Assembly: GCA_017307735.1 (NCBI GenBank)
Contig: JAFKGR010000010.1
Location: 99,941-163,940 of the forward strand
Direction of reading: 5' to 3'
DNA: 64,000 bases
From: Chitinophagaceae bacterium
GTDB lineage: Bacteria; Bacteroidota; Bacteroidia; Chitinophagales; Chitinophagaceae
Shown here piece by piece: positions 1 through 9,439 of the stretch. The notes under the pieces were generated by a model. It made no database searches and had not been told where the DNA came from. It saw nothing but the letters and a program-made list of their open reading frames with translations. The stretch's first letter is position 1, and each line of letters starts with the position of its first letter. Position numbers and translations under genes: made by a program.

Positions 1-1073
1 TTACTTTCCTGACCCGGAGCTGTCTCTTCGTGTACCAGGTATTTTGAAGGCAGCATTGCCGGTGAAGATTTATTAATCAAACCGCTTTTGGGGTTACGAT
101 AATTCATCGGCAGGCCAAATGCTCCTGCCGAACCAAATGTTTCGTAATTCCCATATTGCTCAAGAAGCCTGCGCAGTATTTCAGAACGGGAATCTAAACA
201 AAAAACAAGCTGAGCATCCGGTCCTGAATCTTTTTTTTCATTCATTTGACCTGCGCTATTCTTCATTTTTTCAAATAGCCTGTTTTGCCATGTCTGTTCC
301 CATGCCCGGAGCCAGATATATTTCAGTTCTAAAAGGGAGTGATCTTTTTTCGCCGGTAGCTTTGGTAAAATGGGCGCCTTGATGCAACGTGCCATCCAGA
401 GCCTGACGGCGAGGAAATCAAGCAAGGTTATCGGATATTCTTCGTCCCAAAGTGATCCGTTTTCAACACGGTATTTGATAAATCCGGCCCAACCCGGCAA
501 AGCAGCAAGATGTCTTTCAAAAATTTGGATATGGTCTGCTTCATCAAAGTTTTCTAAAACCCGGAATAAAGCTTCTTCCGGTGTTTTTGGAATAGATCCG
601 CCAAGTTTTTTATTGATGTCATCATCATAAATAATGAGTCCGCGCCAGGCTGTGTAAAATCCCAGTTCTTTGAACGGCATAGGCCAATCGGCCATTCCTT
701 CATCCAAAAACAGGGACACCCATTTAACGGTGAGCCGGTCAATTTCATGAGTCTCATTTAAGTGTTCAATTGCATGGTGTGCTTCCAATTGAGCCAGATA
801 ATATTCGGGAGTTTCATCTTTCCCTGCCTTATGAAGCAATCCTTCTATTTCCTTAGCGCCAATTTTATTTTCATCCCACGCTTTGCGAAAGATATCTGCC
901 CCGGGGAGCACACGTGCATCCCATAAATTACCCGCCAGTTCCACCCCTTCTAAAAAGGGGAGATCTTCAAAACCAGACAACGGATTGGCGGTGACGAAAG
1001 AATATAAGGGCCAGGTCTTTCCGATAACATGAGCCGCTTTATCTATTTTATATTTTAGTTCCTGACGATTCAT
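1..1073 (-). CDS. dabA: DabA, inorganic-carbon uptake subunit (DUF2309), truncated by window edge
   Basis: Only the N-terminal 357 codons lie in the window; the frame is open to base 1. The family (DUF2309/UPF0753) is a beta-carbonic-anhydrase-like, zinc-binding cytoplasmic protein that works with a NuoL-like membrane subunit to accumulate bicarbonate or CO2. Visible support is the zinc-site motif CLDSRSE at residues 292-298 (Cys292 and Asp294 expected as ligand and catalytic residue), followed by a YETFGSAGAFGLP stretch that is typical of the family. The remaining expected ligands (a His and a Cys near the C-terminus) are outside the window. The start ATG at 1071-1073 overlaps the dabB stop as ATGA, which implies translational coupling. 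The assignment to DUF2309 is firm; the transport role is inferred from the family and from the dabB neighbour. Confidence 0.88.
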   Translation of the reverse strand, partial: MNRQELKYKIDKAAHVIGKTWPLYSFVTANPLSGFEDLPFLEGVELAGNLWDARVLPGADIFRKAWDENKIGAKEIEGLLHKAGKDETPEYYLAQLEAHHAIEHLNETHEIDRLTVKWVSLFLDEGMADWPMPFKELGFYTAWRGLIIYDDDINKKLGGSIPKTPEEALFRVLENFDEADHIQIFERHLAALPGWAGFIKYRVENGSLWDEEYPITLLDFLAVRLWMARCIKAPILPKLPAKKDHSLLELKYIWLRAWEQTWQNRLFEKMKNSAGQMNEKKDSGPDAQLVFCLDSRSEILRRLLEQYGNYETFGSAGAFGLPMNYRNPKSGLINKSSPAMLPSKYLVHEETAPGQES

Positions 1074-2509
1074 TTCGATGAAGTTTTATAACGCAGCACT
1101 GTCTTTTTATAAGGTTGCGAATCGTTGACCAGGCGGACATACAGCCAGGGGAAGTTCTTGTAAATTCCAAGTTTCATTATGAAAAATCCAATGAGAAAAA
1201 TGACTCCGAACACAATTTGTAATACAGAGAGTGGTTCGGGATTATCTATCATTGGCAGATCCTTCATAAATACGGTTGCTCCGTTATACATCAGCGCATA
1301 AAGCCCGATACTTATGAAAAAGACAATGGGACCCACAAATGCTTTTTTTACATTCGACAATTCCGGCCGTTTGATGATATTGTCCATTGCCTGCCCTACA
1401 GTGATGGCTACGATAAGTGTCAAGAAGATTCCGCCATCGAGTTTTAATCCTTTTCCTGTAATCCATGCAAAAAAAAGCGCACCTAAAATACCCAGGGCAA
1501 ATACTGCGATAGCCTGTGTGTAATTGAGGGATCTCTGTTGATATTTTTTGGGAGAATTATGATTGATTTCTTCTCCAGAAGAAAGAAACAAATAGGCTTT
1601 GTAAAAACCGTGTAAAATCAAATGGACCACAGCGGCGTTGAAAAACCCCAAACCGCATTGCATAATCATAAAGGCCATTTGTGCAGTGGTAGAACAGCCA
1701 AGTTTTTGTTTGATATTTACCTGTATGAGTTTGGTGAATTGGGCTACAATGGCAGTAATCCCGCCGATGATAATCAGCAGGGTCATTGTATTCGATTTAA
1801 AAAATAAAGGTGCAAGCAGTGTTAACAAAATACCGGCGCCATTGACAAACCCTGCATGCATCAGTGCCGAAGCAGGGGTGGGCGAAGTCATTGCCGAAAG
1901 CAGCCAGCGATGAAATGGGTACATAGCCGACTGGATTGCTGCTGCCACAATAATACAAAGAGCAGGAATGAGAAGGAGGGGAAATGGAAGTTCGTTAATA
2001 TGTTGCATCAGGCCGGTGAGGGTGAACTGATTCGCATAGAAGGAAAGGAGTAATATCCCGGCGGAAAGAAACAAACCCCCGACAAAGAAATGAATTTGGC
2101 AATACCTGGCAGCCTCGCGGGCCTCACCCCATCTGGAATCGATACCGATCAAACGCGCCATAAAAAACCCCATCCCGAACCATGTCAGCAACAACAGCGC
2201 GATATGATCAACAAAAACGAGAAGTAAAACTGAGATAGTGAAACCCAAACTCAGCCATATAAAGCGATTATAATAACGGAATCCGATAAGATATTTACTT
2301 GCAAACGTACTGACTACCGCACTGAAAAAAGTTACTGCTGCCCAGATAATCAGCGTCAGTCCATTGATGCGGAAGACTCCCTTCCAATTCCAATGAGGAG
2401 CATTTGGGTAACAGATTGCAATAGACGCGATGCTCAGAATGAACAAAAGCCATAAAAAACCAGACACCGTTCTGAAAAGTAAACCGGAACGGGGATTCTT
2501 ATTATTCAT
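1070..2509 (-). CDS. dabB: DabB, NuoL/MrpA-like proton-conducting membrane subunit
   Basis: 479 residues, strongly hydrophobic throughout, with roughly 13-14 predicted membrane segments. The conserved antiporter motif around residues 205-225 contains SPTPASALMHAGFVNGAG, the signature of the NuoL/NuoM/Mrp family (Proton_antipo_M). Stand-alone NuoL-like proteins encoded directly before a DUF2309 gene are the DabB partners of DabA; the pair is thought to couple cation flow to inorganic-carbon uptake at the cytoplasmic membrane. The protein is shorter than respiratory NuoL (about 600), as expected for DabB. No other nuo or mrp genes are nearby, which argues against complex I or an Mrp antiporter. 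Transcription runs toward dabA with an ATGA overlap; a divergent LysR gene lies 143 bp upstream. Confidence 0.88.
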   Translation of the reverse strand: MNNKNPRSGLLFRTVSGFLWLLFILSIASIAICYPNAPHWNWKGVFRINGLTLIIWAAVTFFSAVVSTFASKYLIGFRYYNRFIWLSLGFTISVLLLVFVDHIALLLLTWFGMGFFMARLIGIDSRWGEAREAARYCQIHFFVGGLFLSAGILLLSFYANQFTLTGLMQHINELPFPLLLIPALCIIVAAAIQSAMYPFHRWLLSAMTSPTPASALMHAGFVNGAGILLTLLAPLFFKSNTMTLLIIIGGITAIVAQFTKLIQVNIKQKLGCSTTAQMAFMIMQCGLGFFNAAVVHLILHGFYKAYLFLSSGEEINHNSPKKYQQRSLNYTQAIAVFALGILGALFFAWITGKGLKLDGGIFLTLIVAITVGQAMDNIIKRPELSNVKKAFVGPIVFFISIGLYALMYNGATVFMKDLPMIDNPEPLSVLQIVFGVIFLIGFFIMKLGIYKNFPWLYVRLVNDSQPYKKTVLRYKTSSK

Positions 2510-2531
2510 ATACTAAATGTAAATATTGTAT
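2510..2531. promoter_or_regulatory. Imperfect palindrome at the dabB start, possible LysR operator
   Basis: The interval between dabB and the divergent lysR gene holds ATAC...GTAT at 2510-2513 and 2528-2531, with partial inner symmetry. LysR regulators typically bind T-N11-A dyads in such divergent intervals. The dyad lies immediately before the dabB ATG. The match is weak and the role is inferred. Confidence 0.3.
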
Positions 2532-2652
2532 CTAAAATTTTAAACCAACTTAACCAATATTGATAGATGCTGGATTTTTCGAGGCGCAAAGTAAGAGAAA
2601 CGTTCTTAATAAAATCTATTTATATTTACTATGTAGTGCATTAATAAATTTT

Positions 2653-3576
2653 ATGAATTATACTTTAAATCAGTTGGGTATTTTTCTCAAAATCGTCCAA
2701 AATCAGAGTATTACCAAGACAGCCGAAGAACTTTATATGACCCAGCCGGCAGTTTCAATTCAACTTAAAAATTTTCAGAATCAGTTTTCCATTCCCCTGA
2801 CTGAAGTAGTTGGCAGAAAAATATACATCACCGAATTTGGCTATCAGATAGCAAAATCGGCTGAAAAAATACTCAATGAAGTAGATGCCCTGAATTATAA
2901 AACATCGGCCTTTAAAGGAGAACTTTCAGGACGGCTTCACATATCTTCAGTTTCGACCGGGCAGTATGTTTTGCCAAGTTTTCTATCGGGCTTTACAAAC
3001 CTGCATAGAGGAGTAGATCTCAATATTGATGTAACCAATAAATTGAAGGTGGTGGAAAGTTTGGAACAGAATGAGGTAGATTTTGCTTTGGTATCCGTTT
3101 TGCCAAAAAAGTTAAAAATATATCAGGAAATATTATTGCCCAACCGACTCTTTTTAATTGGGAAGTACGACAGGAAGATTGGGAAAAGTAGTTTGAAAAA
3201 ATCTTCGTTTGAGTCGATTTCTCTTATTTTTCGGGAGCAGGGATCTGCCACCAGAGATGCCATGAATGATTTCATTACAAAAAACAATTTGCCGGTACAT
3301 AAACGAATTCAACTGGTTTCAAACGAAGCGGTCAAACAGGCTGTGATGGCGGGGATCGGGTATTCTATTATGCCTGTCATCGGATTGAAATATGAATTAA
3401 AAAATGAGGAGCTGCAAATAATTCCTATCAAGGGATTGCCTGTTACTACAAGTTGGCGCCTGATCTGGCTGAAATCGAAGAAACTATCTCCTGCTGCAAA
3501 AGCCTATTTGGAATTCGTAAGAAATGAAAAAGAGCATATCATCCGGGAAAAATTTGAATGGATTAAAGAATATTGA
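2653..3576 (+). CDS. LysR-family transcriptional regulator (CbbR/CmpR-like)
   Basis: From the ATG at 2653 the protein has 307 residues, the usual LysR length. The frame is open upstream to 2560, but an N-terminal helix-turn-helix starting MNYTLNQLGIFLKIV is the normal beginning, so I reject the longer form. The winged HTH spans about residues 1-60 (SITKTAEELYMTQPAVSIQL is the recognition region). The effector-binding domain follows from about residue 90. It is transcribed away from dabB, the classic arrangement for a LysR regulator of its neighbour. LysR proteins of the CbbR/CmpR group control carbon-fixation and carbon-uptake genes, so regulation of dabBA is a reasonable inference. The family call is certain; the target is not proven. 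Confidence 0.9.
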   Translation: MNYTLNQLGIFLKIVQNQSITKTAEELYMTQPAVSIQLKNFQNQFSIPLTEVVGRKIYITEFGYQIAKSAEKILNEVDALNYKTSAFKGELSGRLHISSVSTGQYVLPSFLSGFTNLHRGVDLNIDVTNKLKVVESLEQNEVDFALVSVLPKKLKIYQEILLPNRLFLIGKYDRKIGKSSLKKSSFESISLIFREQGSATRDAMNDFITKNNLPVHKRIQLVSNEAVKQAVMAGIGYSIMPVIGLKYELKNEELQIIPIKGLPVTTSWRLIWLKSKKLSPAAKAYLEFVRNEKEHIIREKFEWIKEY

Positions 3577-3721
3577 TTTTCAAACTTTAATCTGCGATTG
3601 ATAAATTTTCCCTGCCCGGAATTTTGCACATGGGTCATGCAGCAAAACTTTTTTTCAAATCTATCCGGACAAATTAAATGTAACGGGCCATGTATTTTTC
3701 GAATGCTGGCCAATAAAGGAA

Positions 3722-4471
3722 TTACATGTTGAGCCCGCCACAGGTGCAGATTACCTGTCCTGTGATGTAGCTGCTCAGATCTGAGGCGAGAAAAAGTGCA
3801 ACGTTGGCTACTTCTTCCGCAGTTCCAAATCTGGCGAGAGGTATTTTAGAGAGATATGTTTTTGCATTGTCTCCTTCTCCAAGATAATGCGTCATGTCGG
3901 TCTCTATAAATCCCGGAGCAATGGCATTTGAACGTATGTTTCTGCCACCCAATTCTGCCGCGATTGATTTTGTAAAACCAATTATCCCTGCCTTAGATGC
4001 GGCATAACTGCTCTGGCCCGCATTTCCGCGCACACCAATGATTGAACTGATATTGATGATACTGCCAGATCTTGCCTTGATCATAGGGCGGATGATCTGC
4101 TTGGTCATGTTGTAAACACTTCCAAGATTTGTCTGGATAACTTCGTTCCACTGCTCTTCCCCGACCCGAAGCAACAGATTATCGCGACTGATGCCTGCAT
4201 TGTTGACACAGATGTCTATTTTGCCGAATTCTTTCATCACCTGATCTATGAGGGATTCACTGTCTTCATAAGAAGCTGCATTGCTTTTGTAGGCTTTTAC
4301 CTTTTGTCCTGAAGCAGAAAGCTCGTTTGCCAGGGCGTTGGCCTTGTCCTCGCTGCTCAAATAGGTGAAAGCTACGTCTGCCCCGTTGGCTACAAACTTT
4401 CTTGTAATCGCTTCTCCGATTCCCCGGCTGCCACCCGTAACAATAGCAACTTTATCCTTCAATAAATCCAT
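3722..4471 (-). CDS. fabG: 3-oxoacyl-[acyl-carrier-protein] reductase FabG
   Basis: 249-residue short-chain dehydrogenase. The N-terminal Rossmann motif TGGSRGIG lies at residues 12-19, NNAG near 90, and the Ser-Tyr-Lys catalytic set in SSIIGVRGNAGQSSYAASKAG at about 142-162. The C-terminal part (APGFIETDMT, then a run ending ITGQVICTCGGLNM) is typical of FabG, the NADPH-dependent reductase of fatty-acid elongation. No other fab genes are adjacent, so a different SDR substrate cannot be excluded. A TAnnTTTG promoter box sits 27 bp before the ATG. It is convergent with the upstream lysR gene; 3577-3721 shows nothing I recognise. Confidence 0.88.
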   Translation of the reverse strand: MDLLKDKVAIVTGGSRGIGEAITRKFVANGADVAFTYLSSEDKANALANELSASGQKVKAYKSNAASYEDSESLIDQVMKEFGKIDICVNNAGISRDNLLLRVGEEQWNEVIQTNLGSVYNMTKQIIRPMIKARSGSIINISSIIGVRGNAGQSSYAASKAGIIGFTKSIAAELGGRNIRSNAIAPGFIETDMTHYLGEGDNAKTYLSKIPLARFGTAEEVANVALFLASDLSSYITGQVICTCGGLNM

Positions 4472-4497
4472 AAGAATAGTATTTATCTAATTCATAA

Positions 4498-4505
4498 CAA
4501 AAGTA
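4498..4505 (-). promoter_or_regulatory. Promoter -7 box (TACTTTTG) for fabG
   Basis: Exact match to the Bacteroidota -7 element TAnnTTTG on the minus strand, ending 26 nt before the fabG ATG. No clear -33 TTTG element was identified. Confidence 0.55.
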
Positions 4506-4674
4506 ACTTTTTAAAAACTTATTAATTACTGAGGTTGAAAAGGGATAAATTTATTAATGACGAAATTAATTTGTAAGAAATATTTATTTGTATATATTCG
4601 CTGTTTCCAGATAATCTTTCATTTTGAAACCTTATTTGGTTGTTTTTTAATTATTAACTTAAACCAACTGCCTC

Positions 4675-7600
4675 ATGCGGAAAATTTTATTTTTTCTGAT
4701 CGCCGCAATTACAATGACTTTGCAGCTTTCGGCTCAAAAAAAAGTACAAGGTAGGGTGACAGATTCAGAGGGCACCCCGCTGTCAAATGTTTCAGTTTCA
4801 TTACCCGGAAGTACCACAGGTACCATCACAGATGCTGATGGTAGATTTATATTAACTGTTCCTAGTAATGCGACCGGTTTAATTTTTTCTTTAGTTGGAA
4901 TGGCAACAAAAGAATTGATCATTCCCTCCTCTAATCAAATCACTACAACGTTGACAAGAAATAACAAAAGCCTTGATGAGGTGATTGTTGTTGGTTATGG
5001 ACAGGTAAAGAAAGGAGATTTTACAGGTTCGGCCAATCAGGTCAGCAGCGATGATTTCAAAGAACGGGGAATTATGAACCCATTGAATGCGATCGTTGCA
5101 ACAGGACCAGGGGTACAAACCACCGCTGCCGGAGGAAGTCCTGGCAGTTCGCCGGGAATTCGTATAAGGGGTTTTGGATCTATCTCCGCCAGTGACGGCC
5201 CACTCATTGTTGTTGATGGAATTGCATATGACGGTGGCCTTGCAAATTTAAATCCTGATGATATCGAAACAATAACAACACTTAAAGATGCTGCAACAGT
5301 TGCTCTTTGGGGAAGCCGTGCATCAAATGGAGTGATTATGATAACCACAAAAAGAGGTGCACGAAACAGGGATAATTTGTCTATAAAAGCCACGCAAGGA
5401 TATAGTTCGAGAGGCATCCCAGAATATGACAGGGTAAATGCTTTTCAATATTATCCGTTGATGTGGGAAGCCATGAGGAATTCACTGATGTATCCGACAA
5501 CAGGTACAGGGCAGACGCCTGATCTTGCTGCACAGAATGCTACAAACGGGATTAAAGGTCAACTTGCATACAATCCATTCAAAGGAGTTGCAGATAATGC
5601 TATCGTTGGAACAGATGGCAAGTTGAATCCTGCAGCGTCAGAATTACTTTATCCTGATGATTTGGACTGGGCTCAGGAATTAATGAGACCGGGTGTTAGA
5701 AATGAATATGTGCTTTCTTATTCAGGAGGTAATGAGAAATCTGATTATCTTGGATCTTTTGGCTATGTAAAAGAAAAAGGTTATTTGATTCGTTCTGATT
5801 GGCAAAGATTTACAGGGCGTCTGGTTGTAAATACTCAACCCCAAAAGTGGATTAAAACCGGATTGAATGTCTCTGCATCTGTAAACAAATCGAATCAGGC
5901 TAGTGACGGAAGTTCTACAGGATATGTAAATCCTTTTTTCTTTTCAAGAGGAATTGGGCCGCTTTATCCGATTCACGCTCATAATATGACAACTGGAGAA
6001 TATTTATTGGATGAATTTGGAAACAAAATATTTGATCTGGGAAATATGTCAGGATTGGGTTTGGGGATTCCTAATCGGCCATCAGGGGCATATCCTGGCA
6101 GACATGTAATCGATGAAACTTTGCTAAATCAAAATGATTTCAGAAGGAATACAATTAGCGGACGTACATATGGAAGTATTTATTTTACAAAATGGTTATA
6201 TTTTACCACCAATTTTGGAACGGATATAACTGATTACAATTCTTCCACCTATGAGAATACCATTGTCGGCGATGGAGCTCCTGCCGGAAGAGCCAGCAAA
6301 GCAAATCAGAAGACAATCAGTTATACAATTAATCAGGTATTGAACTTTAATAAGAGATTTAATGAACATAATGTGGGGTTTACATCAGGTCATGAAAATT
6401 ATAATTATACCTATATGACCTTGTCTGGTTCAAAACAAGGAGAGGTATTAGAAGGAAGTGTGGAGTTCCCCAATTTTTCCACAATTAATAGTCTTTCATC
6501 CTCTAAGCTGGAATATAGAATCGAAAGTTATTTCGGTCGTTTAAATTATGATTTTGACAGTAAATATTTCATTAGCGCTAACTATCGCAGGGATGGAAAT
6601 AGTCGATTCTCCAAAGATGTAAGATGGGCAAACTTCTATGGATTTGGCTTGGCCTGGAGGGTTGATAAAGAAAATTTCATGAGTGGAGTTGATTGGGTTT
6701 CATCATTGAAACTTCGCAGTTCCTATGGTCAGTTAGGTAATGATGCTGTTGGTACTTATTATGCTTATCAGGGCTTATACAATCTTGGTTATAATAATGC
6801 AAGTGAACCAGGCGCTTTACAATCTCAACTACCGAATCCGGCACTTACCTGGGAAACCAGCAAGCCATTTGATGTAGGAGTAGATTTCGGATTATTCAAC
6901 AATAGATTAAGCGGCTCGTTTGAATACTACCATAGAGAAATATCAGGGCTAATATTTAATGTTCAGACCCCCCTGTCCACAGGAGGATTCAGTATTCCTA
7001 CGAATATAGGGAACATGTACAACAGTGGATTTGAAGTAGAACTGAATGGGAATATTATCCGAGGCCGGGATTTTTCCTGGTCGATGAATGTAAATGCAAG
7101 TACAGTTAAAAACAGAATTACAAAGATGCCAGATGATAATAAGGAATCAATAAGTGGAACAAAGAAATTATCTGAGGGGCATTCTATTTATGATTATTGG
7201 CTTCGCGATTGGTATGGTGTAGATCCCTCAGATGGAGCTGCTCTTTTTGTCGCAAATATTACTACCGGGTCTGATGTGCGGTTCATTACTAACAAGGACA
7301 GGACAGATACCGTAACTACAAATGTGAATAATGCCAAATACCATTATGCGGGAACCGCAATCCCTGATTTGTTCGGAGGAATAGAAAACACGGTTTCGTA
7401 TAAAGGTTTCACCTTGAATTTTTTATTGCAATATCAATTAGGCGGACTGGTATATGATAACACTTATGCCGGAATTATGAGTTCTGGAAATTATGGAGAA
7501 GCATTGCACGTTGATGCATTGAAAAGATGGCAGAAACCAGGGGATATCACTAATGTACCGAGAATGCAAAATAATATGTTAAATACATATGGCGCTGCAT

Positions 7601-7845
7601 CGGATCGTTGGCTGTTGAGCTCCTCATTTCTGAATATCCGTTCAATTACTTTCTCTTATACAATACCCACAGCATTGGTAGAAAAGATCAATGCAAGAAA
7701 TGCAAGCGTATTCTTAGGGGCAGAAAACGTTTATTTGTTTTCAAAGAGAAAGGGTACAAATATCAATGAGACTTTTAATGGTACCAACTCAAATACTTAT
7801 ACACCTGCAAGAATTATTACCGCGGGGGTTAGCGTAAACTTTTAA
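4675..7845 (+). CDS. SusC/RagA-family TonB-linked outer-membrane transporter
   Basis: 1056 residues. A signal peptide (residues 1-20, ending LQLSAQ) is followed by a carboxypeptidase-regulatory-like beta-sandwich (about 23-100), a TonB-box-like EVIVVGYG segment, a plug domain (about 105-230; contains IRIRGFGSI, PLIVVDGI, and SRASNGVIMITTKRG), then a long 22-strand barrel ending in the aromatic terminus SVNF. SusC proteins import bound oligomers across the outer membrane with TonB energy and pair with the SusD lipoprotein encoded 10 bp downstream. No glycoside hydrolase, sulfatase or ECF sigma/anti-sigma pair is adjacent, so the substrate is unknown. The nearby amidase and peptidases are convergent or separate units. 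The start chosen is the ATG that gives a clean signal peptide. Confidence 0.96.
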   Translation: MRKILFFLIAAITMTLQLSAQKKVQGRVTDSEGTPLSNVSVSLPGSTTGTITDADGRFILTVPSNATGLIFSLVGMATKELIIPSSNQITTTLTRNNKSLDEVIVVGYGQVKKGDFTGSANQVSSDDFKERGIMNPLNAIVATGPGVQTTAAGGSPGSSPGIRIRGFGSISASDGPLIVVDGIAYDGGLANLNPDDIETITTLKDAATVALWGSRASNGVIMITTKRGARNRDNLSIKATQGYSSRGIPEYDRVNAFQYYPLMWEAMRNSLMYPTTGTGQTPDLAAQNATNGIKGQLAYNPFKGVADNAIVGTDGKLNPAASELLYPDDLDWAQELMRPGVRNEYVLSYSGGNEKSDYLGSFGYVKEKGYLIRSDWQRFTGRLVVNTQPQKWIKTGLNVSASVNKSNQASDGSSTGYVNPFFFSRGIGPLYPIHAHNMTTGEYLLDEFGNKIFDLGNMSGLGLGIPNRPSGAYPGRHVIDETLLNQNDFRRNTISGRTYGSIYFTKWLYFTTNFGTDITDYNSSTYENTIVGDGAPAGRASKANQKTISYTINQVLNFNKRFNEHNVGFTSGHENYNYTYMTLSGSKQGEVLEGSVEFPNFSTINSLSSSKLEYRIESYFGRLNYDFDSKYFISANYRRDGNSRFSKDVRWANFYGFGLAWRVDKENFMSGVDWVSSLKLRSSYGQLGNDAVGTYYAYQGLYNLGYNNASEPGALQSQLPNPALTWETSKPFDVGVDFGLFNNRLSGSFEYYHREISGLIFNVQTPLSTGGFSIPTNIGNMYNSGFEVELNGNIIRGRDFSWSMNVNASTVKNRITKMPDDNKESISGTKKLSEGHSIYDYWLRDWYGVDPSDGAALFVANITTGSDVRFITNKDRTDTVTTNVNNAKYHYAGTAIPDLFGGIENTVSYKGFTLNFLLQYQLGGLVYDNTYAGIMSSGNYGEALHVDALKRWQKPGDITNVPRMQNNMLNTYGAASDRWLLSSSFLNIRSITFSYTIPTALVEKINARNASVFLGAENVYLFSKRKGTNINETFNGTNSNTYTPARIITAGVSVNF

Positions 7846-7855
7846 ATGATAGAAT

Positions 7856-9346
7856 ATGAAAAAGAATATAATAATTACATTAACAATTTTTCTTTTCGGC
7901 GCTATAGTGCTGTCGTCGTGTAAGAAAGATTATTTGGAAACGACTCCAAATAGTTCTGTCAGTGATCAGGATATTTTTAAAACAACAAAGAATGCATGGA
8001 ATGCCATTAATGGTATTCACCGTTCTTTGTATATACAGTACAATAGCCGTCAGGATCAGGGAGGTCAAAGTAAGAATATGATTGATATGGATGCCTTGGG
8101 GGAGGATCTTGTTTTCCCAACTCGGGGAAACGGATGGTTTATTGGCACATACCAATGGTTGGATCATCGCAATGAGAATTCATGGACTTCATTTTTTGAA
8201 TTTCAATTTTACTACGATATTATAACCAATGCCAACATGATTATAGCACACATTGATGGGGCAGAAGGACCAGATGCTGATAAAAAGGCGATTAAAGGTC
8301 AGGCACTCGCTTACAGAGCATGGTCATATTATCAAATGATACAGTTATTTGGAAATCGCTATGTAAAGGGTGCTCCGAACGATGGTCCAGGCCTTTCACT
8401 GGTGTTAGCCCCTACAAAGGATCAGATTGCCAGATCTACCGTTAATGAAGTATATACTCAAATTGTAAAAGACCTTACAGATGCAATCGCTAACCTCGGT
8501 TCAGTTCCAGCACGCACGAATGCATCTCACATCAACGTGAATGTTGCGAAAGGAATGATGGCCCGGGTATCTCTGACTATGCAGGATTATGTCAACGCAG
8601 CAAAATTTGCTAATGAAGCAAGGCAAGGATTCACTCTTATGAACAACTCCCAATATCTGGGAGGCTTTAATGATTATAAGAACCCAGAGTGGATGTGGGG
8701 GTCGCACCAGGTGCAGGATCAGACCACTTATTTCTATTCTTTCTTTGCTTACATGTCTGTCAATTTTAATTCTACAAATATCCGTTCTGCTCCCAAGTGT
8801 ATAAATTCATTGTTGTACAATACTATTTCAGAAACAGATATTCGTAAACAACTTTGGGATCCAACTGCTGCAAATACTGCCTTTACAATTCCTCCTGGAG
8901 GTACGAGGTTTAAGTATATGAACCGTAAATTTGTTGCCCCTGCCGGAAGCGGTAGCAGTATTGGTGACGTACCATTAATGAGGGCTGGCGAGATGTATCT
9001 CATCGAGGCAGAAGCATTAGCCAGACAAGGTGGGCATGACGCTCAGGCACAAGAAGTACTTTATACGTTTGCAGCGAACAGAGATCCGGGTTATGTGATG
9101 TCCACCAATACTGGTGATGCATTGATAGATGAAATAATGTTGCAACGCCGTGTAGAATTATGGGGTGAAGGTTTCCGTTTTTATGATTTAAAGCGGTTAA
9201 ATCTCCCTCTTGATAGAACAGGAGCAAATGTCGATCCTTCTGTTGCAAGTGTAATGACGGTAGCACCAGGAGGTAATATATGGCAGTTCCTGCTTCCTAA
9301 ATCAGAATTGGATGCAAATAAAAATTCAACACAGAATCCGCTATAA
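7856..9346 (+). CDS. SusD/RagB-family nutrient-binding outer-membrane lipoprotein
   Basis: 496 residues with a lipoprotein signal: a hydrophobic N-terminus ends in LSSC, so Cys21 would be acylated after signal peptidase II cleavage. The start of the mature part (DYLETTPNSSVSDQDIF) is the standard SusD N-terminus. Tetratricopeptide-like helices follow (KGQALAYRAWSYYQMIQLFG, about residues 145-165), and a C-terminal SusD block contains RAGEMYLIEAEALAR and ELWGEGFRFYDLKRL. It caps the SusC channel and binds substrate at the cell surface. It is co-transcribed with susC and followed by a strong hairpin terminator. Confidence 0.96.
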   Translation: MKKNIIITLTIFLFGAIVLSSCKKDYLETTPNSSVSDQDIFKTTKNAWNAINGIHRSLYIQYNSRQDQGGQSKNMIDMDALGEDLVFPTRGNGWFIGTYQWLDHRNENSWTSFFEFQFYYDIITNANMIIAHIDGAEGPDADKKAIKGQALAYRAWSYYQMIQLFGNRYVKGAPNDGPGLSLVLAPTKDQIARSTVNEVYTQIVKDLTDAIANLGSVPARTNASHINVNVAKGMMARVSLTMQDYVNAAKFANEARQGFTLMNNSQYLGGFNDYKNPEWMWGSHQVQDQTTYFYSFFAYMSVNFNSTNIRSAPKCINSLLYNTISETDIRKQLWDPTAANTAFTIPPGGTRFKYMNRKFVAPAGSGSSIGDVPLMRAGEMYLIEAEALARQGGHDAQAQEVLYTFAANRDPGYVMSTNTGDALIDEIMLQRRVELWGEGFRFYDLKRLNLPLDRTGANVDPSVASVMTVAPGGNIWQFLLPKSELDANKNSTQNPL

Positions 9347-9392
9347 TCAGAATTAAAGATTAAAATGGTACTTAATACAAGTTTTTAATATT

Positions 9393-9439
9393 AAGAAGAT
9401 ACTTTTCACCCCTTTCTAAAAGGTGAAAAGTATTTTCTT
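9393..9439 (+). terminator. Strong intrinsic terminator after susCD
   Basis: An 18-bp stem (9393-9410 pairing with 9422-9439, one G-T wobble, no bulge) encloses an 11-nt loop. The right arm contains TTTTCTT, giving a U-rich end. The stem overlaps the last codons and the stop of the convergent amidase gene (stop at 9406-9408), so it could serve both strands. Confidence 0.8.

Noticed and set aside
2560..2652. 31-residue N-terminal extension of the LysR regulator
   Set aside because: LysR proteins begin at the helix-turn-helix; the ATG at 2653 gives the normal length and the extension has no domain features.
4557..4754. 65-residue ORF upstream of susC
   Set aside because: It runs through the susC leader into the susC gene in another frame and has no recognisable features.
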